Under the pieces are notes generated by a model. It was given only the letters and a program-made list of their open reading frames with translations. It was not told where the DNA came from and searched no databases. From Maratus speciosus (lineage: Eukaryota > Arthropoda > Arachnida > Araneae > Salticidae), in contig OZ010786.1 of assembly GCA_963932465.1 (NCBI GenBank), positions 532,955,073 to 533,019,072 on the forward strand: 64,000 nucleotides of DNA. The letters are read 5' to 3'. The position numbers were made by a program, and so were the translations under genes. Shown in pieces: positions 11,201 to 22,865 of this stretch (the first letter of the stretch is position 1; the number at the start of each line of letters is the position of its first letter).

Positions 11201-12493
11201 AAGGAACTGTTGCATCAAATTTATAATACATCAACAACAATAATTAGAATAAAAAATCCATCTTACATTTGTTAATTTAACTCTCCAAAGACATATTTTA
11301 ACCTAAGATTAACAAAATACTTTTTTCATAAACTTCAACTGTTAAAATTATTGAAAAATTAAACTTAATTCCTATACGTCATCAGTAACATGTAATCAAC
11401 ATAAGTAATTTTGATTAAGTTAGTAATTGATGCTTGGTATTACGGAATGAAAAATCCACAAAATGACCTTGACATAATCACCTTGACATAATCATAGAAT
11501 TTTTCTACCTTTACATCTAAACCAAATCAAGTCATTTTCCACGTTTCACATCCATATTAACCATTTAAAAACATTTTAATGCGCAATAGGTTATTAATAA
11601 ATATATTTTCAAGTTTGAAGTCACGTTTGTCAACTATTACAACTTTTCATGTTAAAATTCCCACTCGTGATTTGAGGTATTAGTATAATCTCTGTACCTG
11701 CGCGTAAAAATTCCAGAAATTTATAACTTTTAGACGTATTCAAGGGGAAATATCTCGTTTTATCAAATAAAATTATCGTTTACTTTTAAATATGACGTCA
11801 TTTTCAGTCGCTGAAATATTTTGCCTATTGACTCAAACTCAATATCAGCGAAATGAAAAAATAGTGAAATATAACAGCATCATCAGAGAAATTGTGTCTT
11901 TTTTTAAGCGTAACGTCATTTTCTGTTCAAATTTTTAAAAATATATTTTTAATTGTAATGAGAAAATGGCATCAGTAAGAATATAATCAATAAATAAACT
12001 AATCCACTTTTAATAGAAATGAAGTATTTCAGTTTCCACAATTAGAAAATTGATATTAAAAACTATAAAAAAATTAATATCTCAAAAATAAATTGAGATA
12101 CAGCTTTCAAACAAATTGCATTTAAAAGTGCTTTTTTTTCTGCATACGACGGTGTAAACATTTAAAATGTGGGATGTATAGAAGTTTAAAAATTTGCAGT
12201 AGCGAAAATTGCAAAGCGAAATTTCATTTCAAATTTCAAAGTGTTGCCATTCGCAGAATGACGTATGCGTTACGCACAGATATGTTTGTCCTTTATAATA
12301 TAGACTAGCTAAGTGGTATTATTAAAGTGTAGGAGCTTAGAGTTTTCACTCTTATAAAATAAATATATGCATTATATATATAAAAAAAATGTAGAATTTT
12401 GTAAAATGATGTGAAACCTCCATTAACACTTGTTGCAAACATAAAGAGAGAAAACGTTGAATTCACATAAAAGTTATGGAGTTTATAAATGGA
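11201..12493. other. Non-coding interval
   Basis: AT-rich sequence without coding-like frames or recognised termini. A short direct repeat, CCTTGACATAATCA, occurs twice at about 11466-11494. Confidence 0.5.
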
Positions 12494-12495
12494 TA

Positions 12496-13717
12496 GGGTA
12501 ATTCTAGGATAGATGGCCATAGAAGAGAGATGGTCACTCTAAATATTTCAAAAACTATATCATAAATTGCGGCATAAACTTTATTCTTAAGAAATAATAG
12601 TTCAACGTGTTCATTCATTGCAACGTACTGTTGTGTTTTTCAATTAGGAAAAGAAAGTGTAATTTTAATGTTTATTTAATTTATCGGTGGGATATTTTTG
12701 TTGAATTAGGTATCTGAATGTTTTGCATTACGTATGTTACATTTGTTTTTGCTGTAAGGAATTTTAAGGCACCTATATAAACCAATCTTTATATTTAAGT
12801 CTAAAACAATGACGTACAATGGCGGAATGACACTTTAAATTGTGTGGCAATCTGGCCATCAATTTTAGGATAGATGGCCATATCAAATCGAGGAGAGATG
12901 ACCATCTATAATCAATATTTCAAAATTATACGAAGTGAGGATTTTAGCTAATTATAATTTCTTTTTAAATAATTACTTAATTTTTATGTTTATAATTATA
13001 TTAATTGCTATAATTATTTAAATTTTAACTAATATAAATATTTCAATAACAATAATATAATATGACCTAACGATGTACTTTTGTTTCAGAAAATATTTTA
13101 AAACTTCAGGAACGTTCATCCCAGAAACAGATAAACTTGATAAATAAATTGAATATTTCGAGGGGATACAATTGGATGAAGATCACTGTGTTGGTTGTGG
13201 AGATGAATATAATACCACAACCAAAAATAATTACTGGATTCAATACCTAAGGTGTAAGAAGTGTTTCCATGAAATATGTACAAACTATCAAGATCTTTGC
13301 TGAAAATGAGGTAAAATTTTAAAAAAAGTGAAGGATTGAAATTATACATCAAATTTTGTTTATTCAAATTTTATTCACTTATTTTCAGTGATAAAACTGC
13401 ATCTTTACAAATTTCCATATGTTTTTCATCATTAATTACATGAAATATGTTATATTTTGCTATTTTAACTTCATTTTTTTCTTTCGTGTATTGGATGGCC
13501 ATCTCTCCTAGGCTTGAAGGACAGATGGCCATCATCCATTTTAATTTCAATTTTGTTTCCCACTTTTTGTTCCCGATATCTAAATATTTTTTTTTTACCA
13601 AAAAATGATGAATATATGTATAAGGATTTCAAATATGCATACAAATTTCTTGTATTTGTATTCTGAGAATTTTTATTTCAATCTTAGAAACTATGGCCAT
13701 CTACCGTAAAGTTACTC
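12496..13717 (+). mobile_element. Pogo-like TIR element, 1.2 kb, with recurring TAGATGGCCAT motif
   Basis: The left end is GGGTAATTCTAGGATAGATG and the right end read inward is GAGTAACTTTACGGTAGATG, both continuing GCCATAG (22 of 27 positions identical). TA dinucleotides flank both ends (12494-12495 and 13718-13719). The end motif ATGGCCAT recurs inside in both orientations (about 12878, 13495 and 13525), presumably as extra transposase-binding sites. A C-terminal zinc-finger remnant of a pogo-type transposase lies on the plus strand at 13113-13303; the catalytic domain was not found, so it is internally deleted. Confidence 0.62.
13113..13303 (+). pseudogene. C-terminal zinc-finger remnant of a pogo-like (DDE_1) transposase
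   Basis: Plus-strand reading gives a coherent frame with one internal stop: PETDKLDK, stop, IEYFEGIQLDEDHC, then VGCGDEYNTTTKNNYWIQ, then LRCKKCFHEICTNYQDLC and a TGA at 13301. The CxxC...WIQ..RCxxC..HEIC pattern matches the PHD-like C-terminus found on many arthropod pogo/Tigger-type transposases; the Cys expected after WIQ is Tyr here. A TTTGTTTCAG acceptor-like site at about 13081-13090 precedes it. It is a relic, not a host zinc-finger gene. Confidence 0.55.
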
Positions 13718-13719
13718 TA

Positions 13720-14435
13720 ATAAATTATTTAAACTCTTTTTTTGTTCTTTATGATCACCATAAATGTTTTCTAAAACTTTTTATTTTATATGATGTCTGA
13801 ATTAAAAAAATGTTTTAAATAAAAATGTTGACATTTAGGGTGATTTAAACTTTGATTACATAAAAAATATTATTCATAAAAACAAAAATGTCACACATGT
13901 CATTTGCGCACACTGAAATGTTATCCCTTTATATCCTGAAGGTACTTTTAACTACCATTAAAGTAAATTCGATATAACAATTAATTAATTCGTCTTTTAA
14001 TAAAAGTATATTGCATTTTTTATACAAAATAATTTGCTCAATCCTATTTTGAAAGCACAATGAAACAGTAGAAGCTAAATATGTTTTAATGTTTTTATGT
14101 TCTCAGCTTCTTTCCAATTAAAAAATATTATACGTAAAATTTGCAACTAAAAGACACTTTTCTGCCAGAGATATAATCACAATACATTTATTTACTCTCT
14201 TCTTATATAAATGGTGTGATTTCCGCAGCAATATTCTTTGTTAATTAATCTAATTACTCTTGTAAATATTTTTCTTAATAGGCTCTAACTACCCAGTTAT
14301 TAAATCAATTTTACTTAAAAAAGTATGTAAAAATCAAATTACTATTACACATGTTATTCTGGATATCTTAGACATTAACGTATATTATTATTAAGATTAA
14401 ACAATTTTTGTATTCAAAATTCAGGATATAAATCG
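13720..14435. other. Non-coding interval
   Basis: AT-rich sequence with no recognised element or coding-like frame. Confidence 0.45.
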
Positions 14436-14439
14436 ATAA

Positions 14440-14960
14440 TATAATGATATTATACGATGACCTTTTGTTTCTTGATTTTTTAAACTAAAATTTCTGGAAA
14501 TTGAGATTTCGATATTTTAAAACATAACGATCTGCAATAAAATAAATGACAATTTATAAGTTGAGATTAATTATTTCCATAGATTTCCATAACAATATTT
14601 TTAACAGTATTTCTGTAAGACTATTTCATTATAAAGTAAATTACTGAAATAAAAAACCAGAATAAATGTATGTGGAAGTGTGCATTAAATTCAATACAAA
14701 TGCATCAATTATAATGGCCGAATAAACCAATTATTTGTTATCCCAAATGTTTACACAAGGGAAAAATACCACCGAATAAAATTATCTTGGGACTTTCCAT
14801 AATTATCCGAAGAGGAAACCCACGGGAGATACAATCGGTCTGTATATTAATAGCTACAGATATAAACAAATGTATTCGAACGTCTACATTTGTATAAAGT
14901 ACGTTTACAAATGAAGTGATAATAAGTTATTTTATTCCTCTCCAAATATAGTGCGAAAAT
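14440..14960 (+). repeat. Copy 1 of a duplicated block (partner at 54.2-54.9 kb) with a conserved core
   Basis: The segment aligns by eye with 54200-54880. The core at about 14690-14905 is much better conserved than the flanks: shared strings include ACCGAATAAAATTATCTTGG, CTGTATATTAATAGCTA and TTTGTATAAAGTAC. No frame is open in both copies. The core holds a Rel/NF-kappaB-like decamer (GGGACTTTCC here, GGGACCTTCC in the partner), TTATC (GATA-like) and a TATATTAA box-like string. It could be a regulatory element or the most recent part of an old repeat. Confidence 0.5.
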
Positions 14961-15204
14961 AAATTTTGTGACCATAAGAGAGCAGAAAGAAATTTCTTAA
15001 CTGTTTGTGAGACAAAAAAACCGATTTGTAATAATATATTTAAATGTTAGAATAAAATACTTTAATGATGTAAAAAATAATTTTTAAAAATTAGAACATA
15101 AGAAAAAATATATAATGTATAATATTTAATTATTTCATTTCCATGATAAACAAAAATTTTCCTATTAAAATAAATAATCGTTGTTTAACGTCTGATATAC
15201 GATT
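14961..15204. other. Short non-coding spacer
   Basis: AT-rich; nothing recognised. Confidence 0.4.
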
Positions 15205-15597
15205 TAAAACAAAAACAAAAAATACATTACAATTCATCAGGCATACAAATAAAAATTACAATATATTTAATACAATTAAAAAGCAAACGTTTCGAGCTAA
15301 ATTTTAGCCCCTTATCAGTGAAATAAATAACATTCAAATGACAGAAAACTATAGATCATTTTTACAGTTAAAAATTATTAGCAGTTAAAATTAAATAAAG
15401 CATAAAATTATTAAAACAATGCTGTGTATTCAGGTGGAACTGTACATGATTCATTTATCGACGAAGTTTGCTTGAGAGTGAACACACCTTCCAGAAAAAT
15501 TCTACTTTTAATATTATTGCAATCGAATCTGTATTAAATGTATTTATGTAATTTTTATTTGTATGTCTGATGAATTGTAATATATTTTTTATAGTAA
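15205..15597 (-). mobile_element. Inverted-arm repeat with hammerhead-like motif, probable Penelope-like element fragment
   Basis: Arms of about 60 bp at 15212-15276 and 15530-15597 are reverse complements, sharing TTACAATTCATCAG, CATACAAATAAAAATTAC and ATTTAATAC. Inside, read on the minus strand, is CTGATAAGGGGCTAAAATTT followed by AGCTCGAAACG. Penelope-like elements often carry inverted terminal pieces and hammerhead ribozymes with a CTGATGA...GAAAC core, so this is a candidate terminal fragment. No reverse transcriptase is present. Confidence 0.4.
15288..15318 (-). ncRNA. Hammerhead-like motif (likely defective)
   Basis: On the minus strand CTGATAA and GAAAC bracket a stem that pairs GGGCTAAA with TTTAGCTC (one G-T pair), like helix II of a hammerhead ribozyme. 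The canonical core is CUGAUGA; here the G normally at position 8, which acts in catalysis, is A. If the alignment is right, self-cleavage would be lost or weak. This is a by-eye call. Confidence 0.3.
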
Positions 15598-16129
15598 AAA
15601 TGTTCCTACTTCTCATAAATATCGTAAATTTTCTAATACAGAATTCTAAAGTATATCAAATTACATTCGTAACTTTGACATGAGAAATTAAATTAGTATC
15701 ATTATCTATTGTTAATTTTGTGACAAATGTATACTAACTTCTGTGTTTAAAGGTATTAGCCAGAAATAAAATAGTCCTTTAAAACAATGACACAAGTGAC
15801 ATTGAAGTCTGGGTATATTGCAGATGTACGGTGATACAAAGACACAATATGTATACTTAAAAAAAAAAAAATTAGAAACTTGTGACATTTTCGTTTAGTG
15901 TAATATCCCCTATGCTAACTTTGAATTAATATTCTTAATTCAATTATTTTTAATCTAAAATTTAGGAAGCATAAAAAATACTGTATGCAGCAATATTATT
16001 ACATTTAGAACCTCTTAAATTCTAAATTACGTATTTTGCAGTTGTTCATTATTTAAGATACGAAAACACAGTGTTTCCCAAAAATGCGTACATTGTTCAA
16101 CGATTCAGAACTTTGTGGGTTTTTTTCTT

Positions 16130-16490
16130 ATAATGGTGTAATTAATTGGAAATAATGATAATACCAAGACTAACACTTGAAAAAAGGAAATTTATTTTAT
16201 TGGAAGTTTGAAAATATAGCAGAAGTACAAACACAGTATCGTAAAGAGCTTCAGGCAGATCCACCTGCGCGGATTGCAATTAATCGGTTAAAAGGTAAAT
16301 TTGAAAAAAATGGAACTGTTCAAGAGTTTCTAGATAAATTTCTGGAAGACCAAAGATATCAATGAGCTTCAGAACAAGTATGAGTACAGGAAGAATATCG
16401 CGAAACATCATACAAACAACATCCATAAAATCTGTAAGAGAAACAGGTCTTGATATTGTCAACAGCAGATGAAGTGTCCACCTTAATTCA
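16130..16490 (+). pseudogene. N-terminal fragment of an IS630/mariner-type transposase (DUF4817-like HTH)
   Basis: The reading LTLEKRKFIL, shifting frame into YWKFENIAEVQTQYRKELQA, then DPPARIAINRLKGKFEKNGT, matches the N-terminal helix-turn-helix of arthropod transposases beginning 'LTLEQR..YWKFEN..EVQ..WR'. After a stop at about 16363 a further stretch TTSIKSVRETGLDIVNSR fits the region before the second HTH. The catalytic domain is missing, so this is a 5' fragment. Upstream, CAGTGTTTCCCAAAAATGCG at about 16070 may be the terminal repeat. Confidence 0.6.
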
Positions 16491-16499
16491 AGAGGTTAC

Positions 16500-18180
16500 A
16501 AATGGAAAAGTTGTGCGATAATAGGGAAAAGGTAAACATTTTATGCAAATTCTTTTTAAATTAAAAAAAAGTATATGTAATAAAAACTGAAGTTATAATC
16601 ATTCAAATTGTGTATAGATTTTGAGGGGGTCTTGTATATTCTGTCATAAAAATTAGAATAATAAATGTTGTTTTTTGAAAATTGCATCACATAAACCTTA
16701 AGAGATAGAATTAATATTTAAAACTTTGTATCGTTGGAATAATTTCAATTCATTCGATAAAATCCATCCATTACAATAATAATAATAATAAATCTTCACA
16801 CTCATAAAAAAAACGCTCATTGCCACAACTATTTCCTATTAATGGGTGTTTTTCAGGATATTTTTTTAGGATGTTGAAAATGGCTTTAAATAAAAAGATA
16901 ATTTATCTGATCTCTTTTTATTATTATTAACCGCTTTATGTAACGTATTTAACGGAGTAAAAATTTCCATGAGTTATATATCCATTCTTTACGCATAAAA
17001 AATTAACAAAAAGGAGTAACAGCAAAACAAATATATAAAGGAGTAAGAAAAAATATTTGTTCAGCCAATTAAATACAAAATTCTTATTTTTTTTCAGTTA
17101 AATTTTCGGATACCACATCTATTTTTAAGCACATTTATTGTATAAAGTACCTATACTTTATTAGAATCCAAAAACAACTTTAAAGGCTTCAGTTTAGTTC
17201 AAGGCTAAATGTTGGAAGCTATGTATTTTTTTTTCTTTTTTTTTTAATTAATAAAAAGTGTATCGTATCAAGATTGAAACTTGATGTATATCCCTGCGCG
17301 ATAAAAAGATATGTGAAATAGCCACTGTAGACAAAAAGCAAATCCTTTAAATAGAAAAAAAAATCCTTTATTTAATTTCTTCCTGAAATTAACCACTCAG
17401 TGAAAGAAGATTGTTTTACATAAAACTTAACAGGTATGCGGAAAGCTGTAAACGTAATAATAATTTTATTCATTTCCACCCTTTTCCACCGCAATTCAAA
17501 AGACATTCACAAGCACGTTTTTTTTTTTTTTTTCTAATGCCATTCATTAAAACGATTTCCTATTTTTAAGACCTTTATTTTGCTTTTAAACTGGATTTTA
17601 TTGTTGACATATAACATTATACTTTAGAAGTTTTATAGTTTATTAATCGAAATATGAAACTAAGGGATACAACTTGGGTTTGCCGGATTTCATCATACAG
17701 GCGAAATCCCTTTTTGTTAATTGGGAACTACCATAGATGTTTTAAATTTAGTGTATATTTTTTTTAGGTTGACCTCTAAGAACAACAAAAAAGCATTTTA
17801 ATATGAAAAATACCAACCATGTATTCAAATAAATCTATTAAACTTATTAACAGTGGTACATTCGTATTAGCGATATATCAGGAGTTAATAACATAAGAAA
17901 ACAATAAATATGTCGCACGATATATTCAAATAAACCAGTGAAACTTGTTAAAAACGATACATTTGCATTAGCCGTATGCCAGGATTTTATAACCTATAAG
18001 AAATCTTTAAATATTTCGCTACTTACAGCAGGTATTTTATTCTGATTACACGCCTATTTTTTTAAGCTTTATTTATATAGATTCATTATTTTATTTAAAT
18101 ATTAGTATAGGTTTAACTTCCTTATAGAATGTAAGTTTGAAACAAGTACCGAAACATTTGAATTGCTTTAAGTGCAAAAG
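16500..18180. other. Non-coding interval
   Basis: No coding-like frame. It has an ATA/AAT trinucleotide run at about 16774-16790, homopolymer T runs (about 17228 and 17519) and two similar stretches at about 17805-17890 and 17910-17995 (AAATAAA..TATTAAACTTATTAAC / CGATATAT.AGGA) that look like a degraded ~105 bp tandem duplication. Confidence 0.45.
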
Positions 18181-18185
18181 TTTAA

Positions 18186-19005
18186 CGCTTAACCGGAAAC
18201 GTGCCGTCTGTGAAATGGTTGCGTCTACATATCTACCCTTTACACAAAAATGAACGCGTCCCCAATCTTATCACACAATCTAATCCTTACGCTACTGTTC
18301 CTCTGCCCCCCCCCCCCCACTCCTTCCCAACATCTGCGCATTTTTAATTATTGAAAGAAACATTATTTTATTTTCAACGCAGTCTGTGAGACGGCATGTT
18401 TTTGTTTATGTAATTTTTTTTTTGCTCTGCGGTATTGATATGGAGGTTCCGTGAAAGCAGGTACTCTAAGGTGATAAAAAAGACCAAAAAAACTGCTTTG
18501 AGATTGTTTGATGAAGTAGTAAGTGACATACGCGATGTTGAAGTATTTCAGATGATGAATATATAAATTCTGAACACGAAAGTGACTCAACATTTTCAAA
18601 AATGCATAAAAAATACAGATATTTAGAACATGCTGCAATATTTACTATTAAATGTTTTGTTAATTTTACTGCTTAATATTTTTTTCGAATTCATATCGTA
18701 CCAAAATATATAAAAATATTAGCATTTATTTAATTATTATGACGAAAATTTTATATTTTGAATAATGTATAATTTCAAAATATTTTCTGTCTCCGACATT
18801 CAAAACTTATTTTTATGCTGTCATATTAAAACATTGGTCTTGTTAATGCATTACTGTTAAATATCAAGAGTTTAAGTTCACTATTTGGTGAATTATTAAG
18901 AGTTATTTTCCTTTTAAAATTTTATAGGAATTTTTTTTAATTTAGCAGTCTCACAAACGGCACGTTTCCGTTTGTGCACGGAATTTTAATATTTCCGGTT
19001 AAGGG
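18186..19005 (+). mobile_element. PiggyBac-type element, 820 bp, internally deleted
   Basis: TTAA flanks both sides (18182-18185 and 19006-19009), the piggyBac target. The ends are CGCTTAACCGGAAA and, inverted, CCCTTAACCGGAAA. Subterminal copies of GAAACGTGCCGT..GTGA occur in both orientations (18195-18215, about 18380 and about 18950-18968). A plus-strand acidic N-terminal piggyBac-like frame survives at 18474-18650; the rest of the transposase is absent. Confidence 0.68.
18474..18650 (+). pseudogene. PiggyBac-like transposase N-terminal remnant
   Basis: Plus-strand frames give KKTKKTALRLFDEVVSDIRD, then after a one-base shift SDDEYINSEHESDSTFSKMH. An acidic Ser/Asp/Glu-rich N-terminus is usual for piggyBac transposases and the TTAA-flanked ends agree. 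The minus-strand open frame over the same bases is its shadow. The catalytic region is missing. Confidence 0.45.
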
Positions 19006-19109
19006 TTAAACTTTACTAATCCGCCTGCAGATCCGAGGGTGAATCCGATAATAGGTTTCCCTTGGCGACTTTGAATATAGGTGTGTAAAAACACAAAAAT
19101 ACAGTGAAA

Positions 19110-19378
19110 CATTTTTCTACGTAGATACCAAGTGAGTTGAGACATTTGTCATAACACTATATAAGCTTCAAAAAGTCCTCCAGGTAAAAAATCAGGTATC
19201 TACATACGTAGAAGCATTGACCGGCTTTTAAGAATTCAACATTGCTTCCAAAGCAATAGTCAAGCATTACTTTCGTCTGTAGTGGCCGTGCACGTCCGTC
19301 CAGGACTCGGTCTGTCCAACGTTTGCTGACGCTCCTGAATTGGCGGCACCATTCACCTCGACATAACTTCTGGCCCAT
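19110..19378 (-). pseudogene. Mariner transposase C-terminal fragment (minus copy)
   Basis: The frame contains NVEFLKAGQCFYVCRYLIFY, then LEDFLKLI, a stop, and in frame CYDKCLNSLGIYVEK. The final FYL.. LLKLI.xYDKCLN..G.YVEK pattern is the usual C-terminus of mariner-family transposases. The upstream part (DRVLDGRARPLQTKVMLDYC) I do not recognise as a catalytic block. It lies head to head with a second copy at about 19500-19614. Confidence 0.52.
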
Positions 19379-19499
19379 AGACTTTTATGTGGCGGTTATG
19401 GATATATGTTACCGATATTCCATGTGCCCATCCATAACGGACAACCACTCTCATTTCCTACTTTGACCACAAATTCAAAACGCTCCTTCTCTCCATATC

Positions 19500-19614
19500 T
19501 ATCAGAACAGAATGATGCAAAGCCTAGATTTTTTTTCTTGAAGGGCTTCTTGAAGCTTATAAAGGAGTATGACAAATGTTTCAACTGACCTGGCACTTAT
19601 GTAGAAAAACTAAA
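19500..19614 (+). pseudogene. Mariner transposase C-terminal fragment (plus copy)
   Basis: The frame reads RFFFLKGFLKLIKEYDKCFN, a stop, then PGTYVEK. It is homologous to the minus-strand fragment ending at 19110; both keep the DKC.N and YVEK signatures. The two 3' ends point away from each other, so the pair is an inverted arrangement of partial copies of one mariner family. Confidence 0.52.
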
Positions 19615-20373
19615 GTTACGTATTACTTTTAATGTTTTATTATATATAGTGTGCCTTTCATACACACCTCTGTCCACAGCCGCCAGAGCAAACTTATTTC
19701 CGTGCTCACCCTTCTATTTGTAAAAATAATCAAAAAACGCTCATAAAGTTATTTTTAAAAAAGCAAACTATCAGTCGTTTTAGATACTGCAGAGCTTCAA
19801 AATATCTCACCCCACCCCCTCTTATTTGACAGTATGAACATTTGAATTTTGCAATTTTTAGAAGCTAAAAAATTACTATAAAAGTAAAATTTAGTAGGGA
19901 GGTGTTTTCCCTGTCAATATAACATGGACGCTACTAATGACATATTTTTAACTCTTTACATCATAGTTTAAAAGTGTTTATGAATTGGGTTTGTCTGTGC
20001 GTGTTCTTACTAATGTAATTATACTCGGATTGCTATATGATATATGCTCATTGATATATGTTATTGATCGGCAAGTTCGATTCGGCAAGCGATATGGCAA
20101 GTTCGGTGTGGAAAAGTTGGTGTGTACCATTCATAGTTCAATTTCAGTGGCATTCAAAATTACCCTTATATTATGGTCTATTATACATTAATAAGTTATT
20201 CACAGATAAATCTGTTTATTTAAAACCTGTATTTTACATATCATCCATAACTTTAATTTATTTACCTTATTATCAGGTTTTACTTTATTTTCCATGTGCA
20301 GCAATACTTTATTTTGTATACATCCTTCATATATTTAAAAGCATTTTCATAATATCTAAATATAAGAACCCCC

Positions 20374-20637
20374 TTGGACATAAACACAATAACAGTGGAA
20401 AAGTTAGCTAATTATAACAATTTCCAGAGCGCATTACTACGAGAGGCAATAGAAATCGATTTAGAGGATGAGAACTTATGTAACGATATGACACGTGCTA
20501 CGCTAGATAACAGATGGAAAAAAAGTCCTTCCGGCCAGTGCCGGGAGGAAGAGGTAGCTTTCATAATCCTTATTTTTAAAAAGCCAACTTATATCATGCA
20601 AACACACGAAGCTCAATTTAGTGGAAACCGAATATAG
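20374..20637 (+). pseudogene. Short frame resembling the C-terminus of a Penelope-like (GIY-YIG) polyprotein
   Basis: This 87-codon frame contains LLREAIEIDLEDENLC and then TLDNRWKK. Penelope-like elements usually end with a GIY-YIG nuclease whose last motifs read roughly REAIEI...NxD.G..L...W, and the order and spacing here fit. The GIY-YIG active site itself is not present. It sits just inside the left inverted arm and just upstream of the satellite. It could equally be a chance frame. Confidence 0.33.
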
Positions 20638-20749
20638 GAGATTCAATACTAATTTTTATCAATATAATGAATGAGAATTTCGCGAAATTAGTCAGCTTTA
20701 TCCAAGCTGCTTTTCTTTAAAGTAACTTATATTTGGCTGCCAAATTCGG

Positions 20750-22865
20750 CAATTTCTTAAAGTGCCTGTCATTTTAAGACAACATGGTGGATGAGGCTAA
20801 CCAGTGAACTTGGTCGAGACCTTGGTGATGGCTGTGCACATGCTCACTCACATCGGAATCGGTTAATCTATAGGAGTGCTGTCGCATGCAAAATATCAGA
20901 TTTTCAAAATGTCACCCACATTAGAAATTGAAACTGCTATATCTGAGCCATTTTTTAAGGTAAAGACAAACAAAAAATGCTCCTGAATCCTTATATCAAG
21001 ATCAAATACTTAAGAAAGAAACCTTTTTCAATTTCTAATTTTTTTGCACCTCACTTTAAATATATATATATATTTTAATTTAATGGCCGCCATTTTGAAA
21101 CAAGATGGCTAATGAATCTGGCCAGCGAACTTGGTCGAGGTGTTGATGCCACATGCCTTCCACATGCCTTCTTACATCGAAATAGGCGAATACGTGTGTT
21201 ATCGCGTGACAAATACAAGATCGTTTCAAAATGTTAGCCATGCTAGAAATTCAAAGTGCTATAAATCAACCATTTTTTAAGATATCAACAAAAGAAGAAA
21301 TTTTCAGAAACAAAAACTGCTCCGGAATCTTTGTATCAAGGCCAAACACATAAAAAAAAAATCTTTTTCATTTTCCAATTTTTTAATACCTCATTTTGAA
21401 TTTTATATTTAATTTTTTTTAATGGCAACCCTTTTGAAACAAGATGGCGAATGAAGCTGGCCAACGAACTCGGTCGACACATTGGTATGTACTATGTACA
21501 GACCAAGTTACATCCAAATAGGTTCATAAATACGCCTGTTATCGCGTGACAAAAATCAGGTCGTTTTAAAATGTCAGCCACAAGAGAAATTCAAAATGCT
21601 ATTACTCAGCCATTTTTTTTTAGATATAGACGAAAGAAAAACTGTTCCGGAATCTTTGTATTAAGGTCAAACACATACAAAAAAAAATCTTTTTCATTTT
21701 CCAATTTTTTGGTATCTCATTTAAATTTTTTTTATTTTTTAATTTTTTTAAATGGCCGCCATTTTGAAACAAGATGGCGGATGAAGCTGGCCAACGAACT
21801 CGGTCGAGATATCTGTATGTACTATGTACACACCAAGGTACATCCAAGTCGGTTCATAAATACGTCTGTTATTACGTGAGAAAAATCAGGACGTTTCAAA
21901 ATGTCAGCCACGCTAGAAATTCAAAATGCTATTACTCAGCCATTTCTTAAGATATAGACGAAACAAAAACTGCTCTCGAATCTTTTTATCAAGGTCAAAC
22001 ACATAAGAAGAAAATATTTTTTCAATTTTCAATTTTTGGTACCACATTTCAAATTTAAATTTTTCCTAAAAATTTAAATGGCCGCCATTTTTAAACAAGA
22101 TGGCGGGTGAAGCTGGCCAACAAACCCGGTCGAGACGTTGGTATGTACTATGTATAAACGAAGTTACATCCAAATCGGTTCACAAATACGCCTTTTATCG
22201 CGTGACAAAATTCAGGACGTTTCAAAATGTCAGCCACGCTAGAAATTCAAAATGCTATACCTCAGCCATTTTTTAAGATATAGACGAAATAAAAGCTGCT
22301 CCGAAATATTTGTATAAAGGTCAAATACATAAGAAAAAAATATTTTTCCATTTTCAATTTTTTGGTACCACATTTCAAATTTTAAATTTTTAAAAAAATT
22401 TTAAATGGCCGCCATTTTGAAACAAAATGGCGGATGAAGCTGGCCAACGAAGTCGGTTGAGAGATTGGTATGTACTATGTACACACCGAATTACATCCAA
22501 ATCGGTTCATAAATACGCCTTTTATCGCGTGACAAAATTCAGGACGTTTCAAAATATCAGCCACGCTAGAAATTCAAAATGCTATAACTCAGCCATTTTT
22601 TAAGATATAGACGAAACAAAAACTGCTCCGGAATCTTTGTATAAAGGTCAAATACATAAGAAAAAAATATTTTTCCATTTTTAATTTTTTGGTACCACAT
22701 TTCAAGTTTTAAATTTTTTTAAAAATTTTAAATGGCCGCCATTTTGAAACAAAACGGCGGATAAAGCTGGCCAACGAACTCGGTCGAGAAATTGGTATGT
22801 ACTATGTACACACCGAATTACATCGAAATCGGTTCATAATTACGGGAGTTACAGTGTGACATAGG

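Noticed and set aside
20058..20411. 117-codon plus-strand frame
   Set aside because: Overlaps the left inverted arm, whose reverse-complement copy at 23.7 kb would require coding on the other strand; hydrophobic AT-rich translation without motif.
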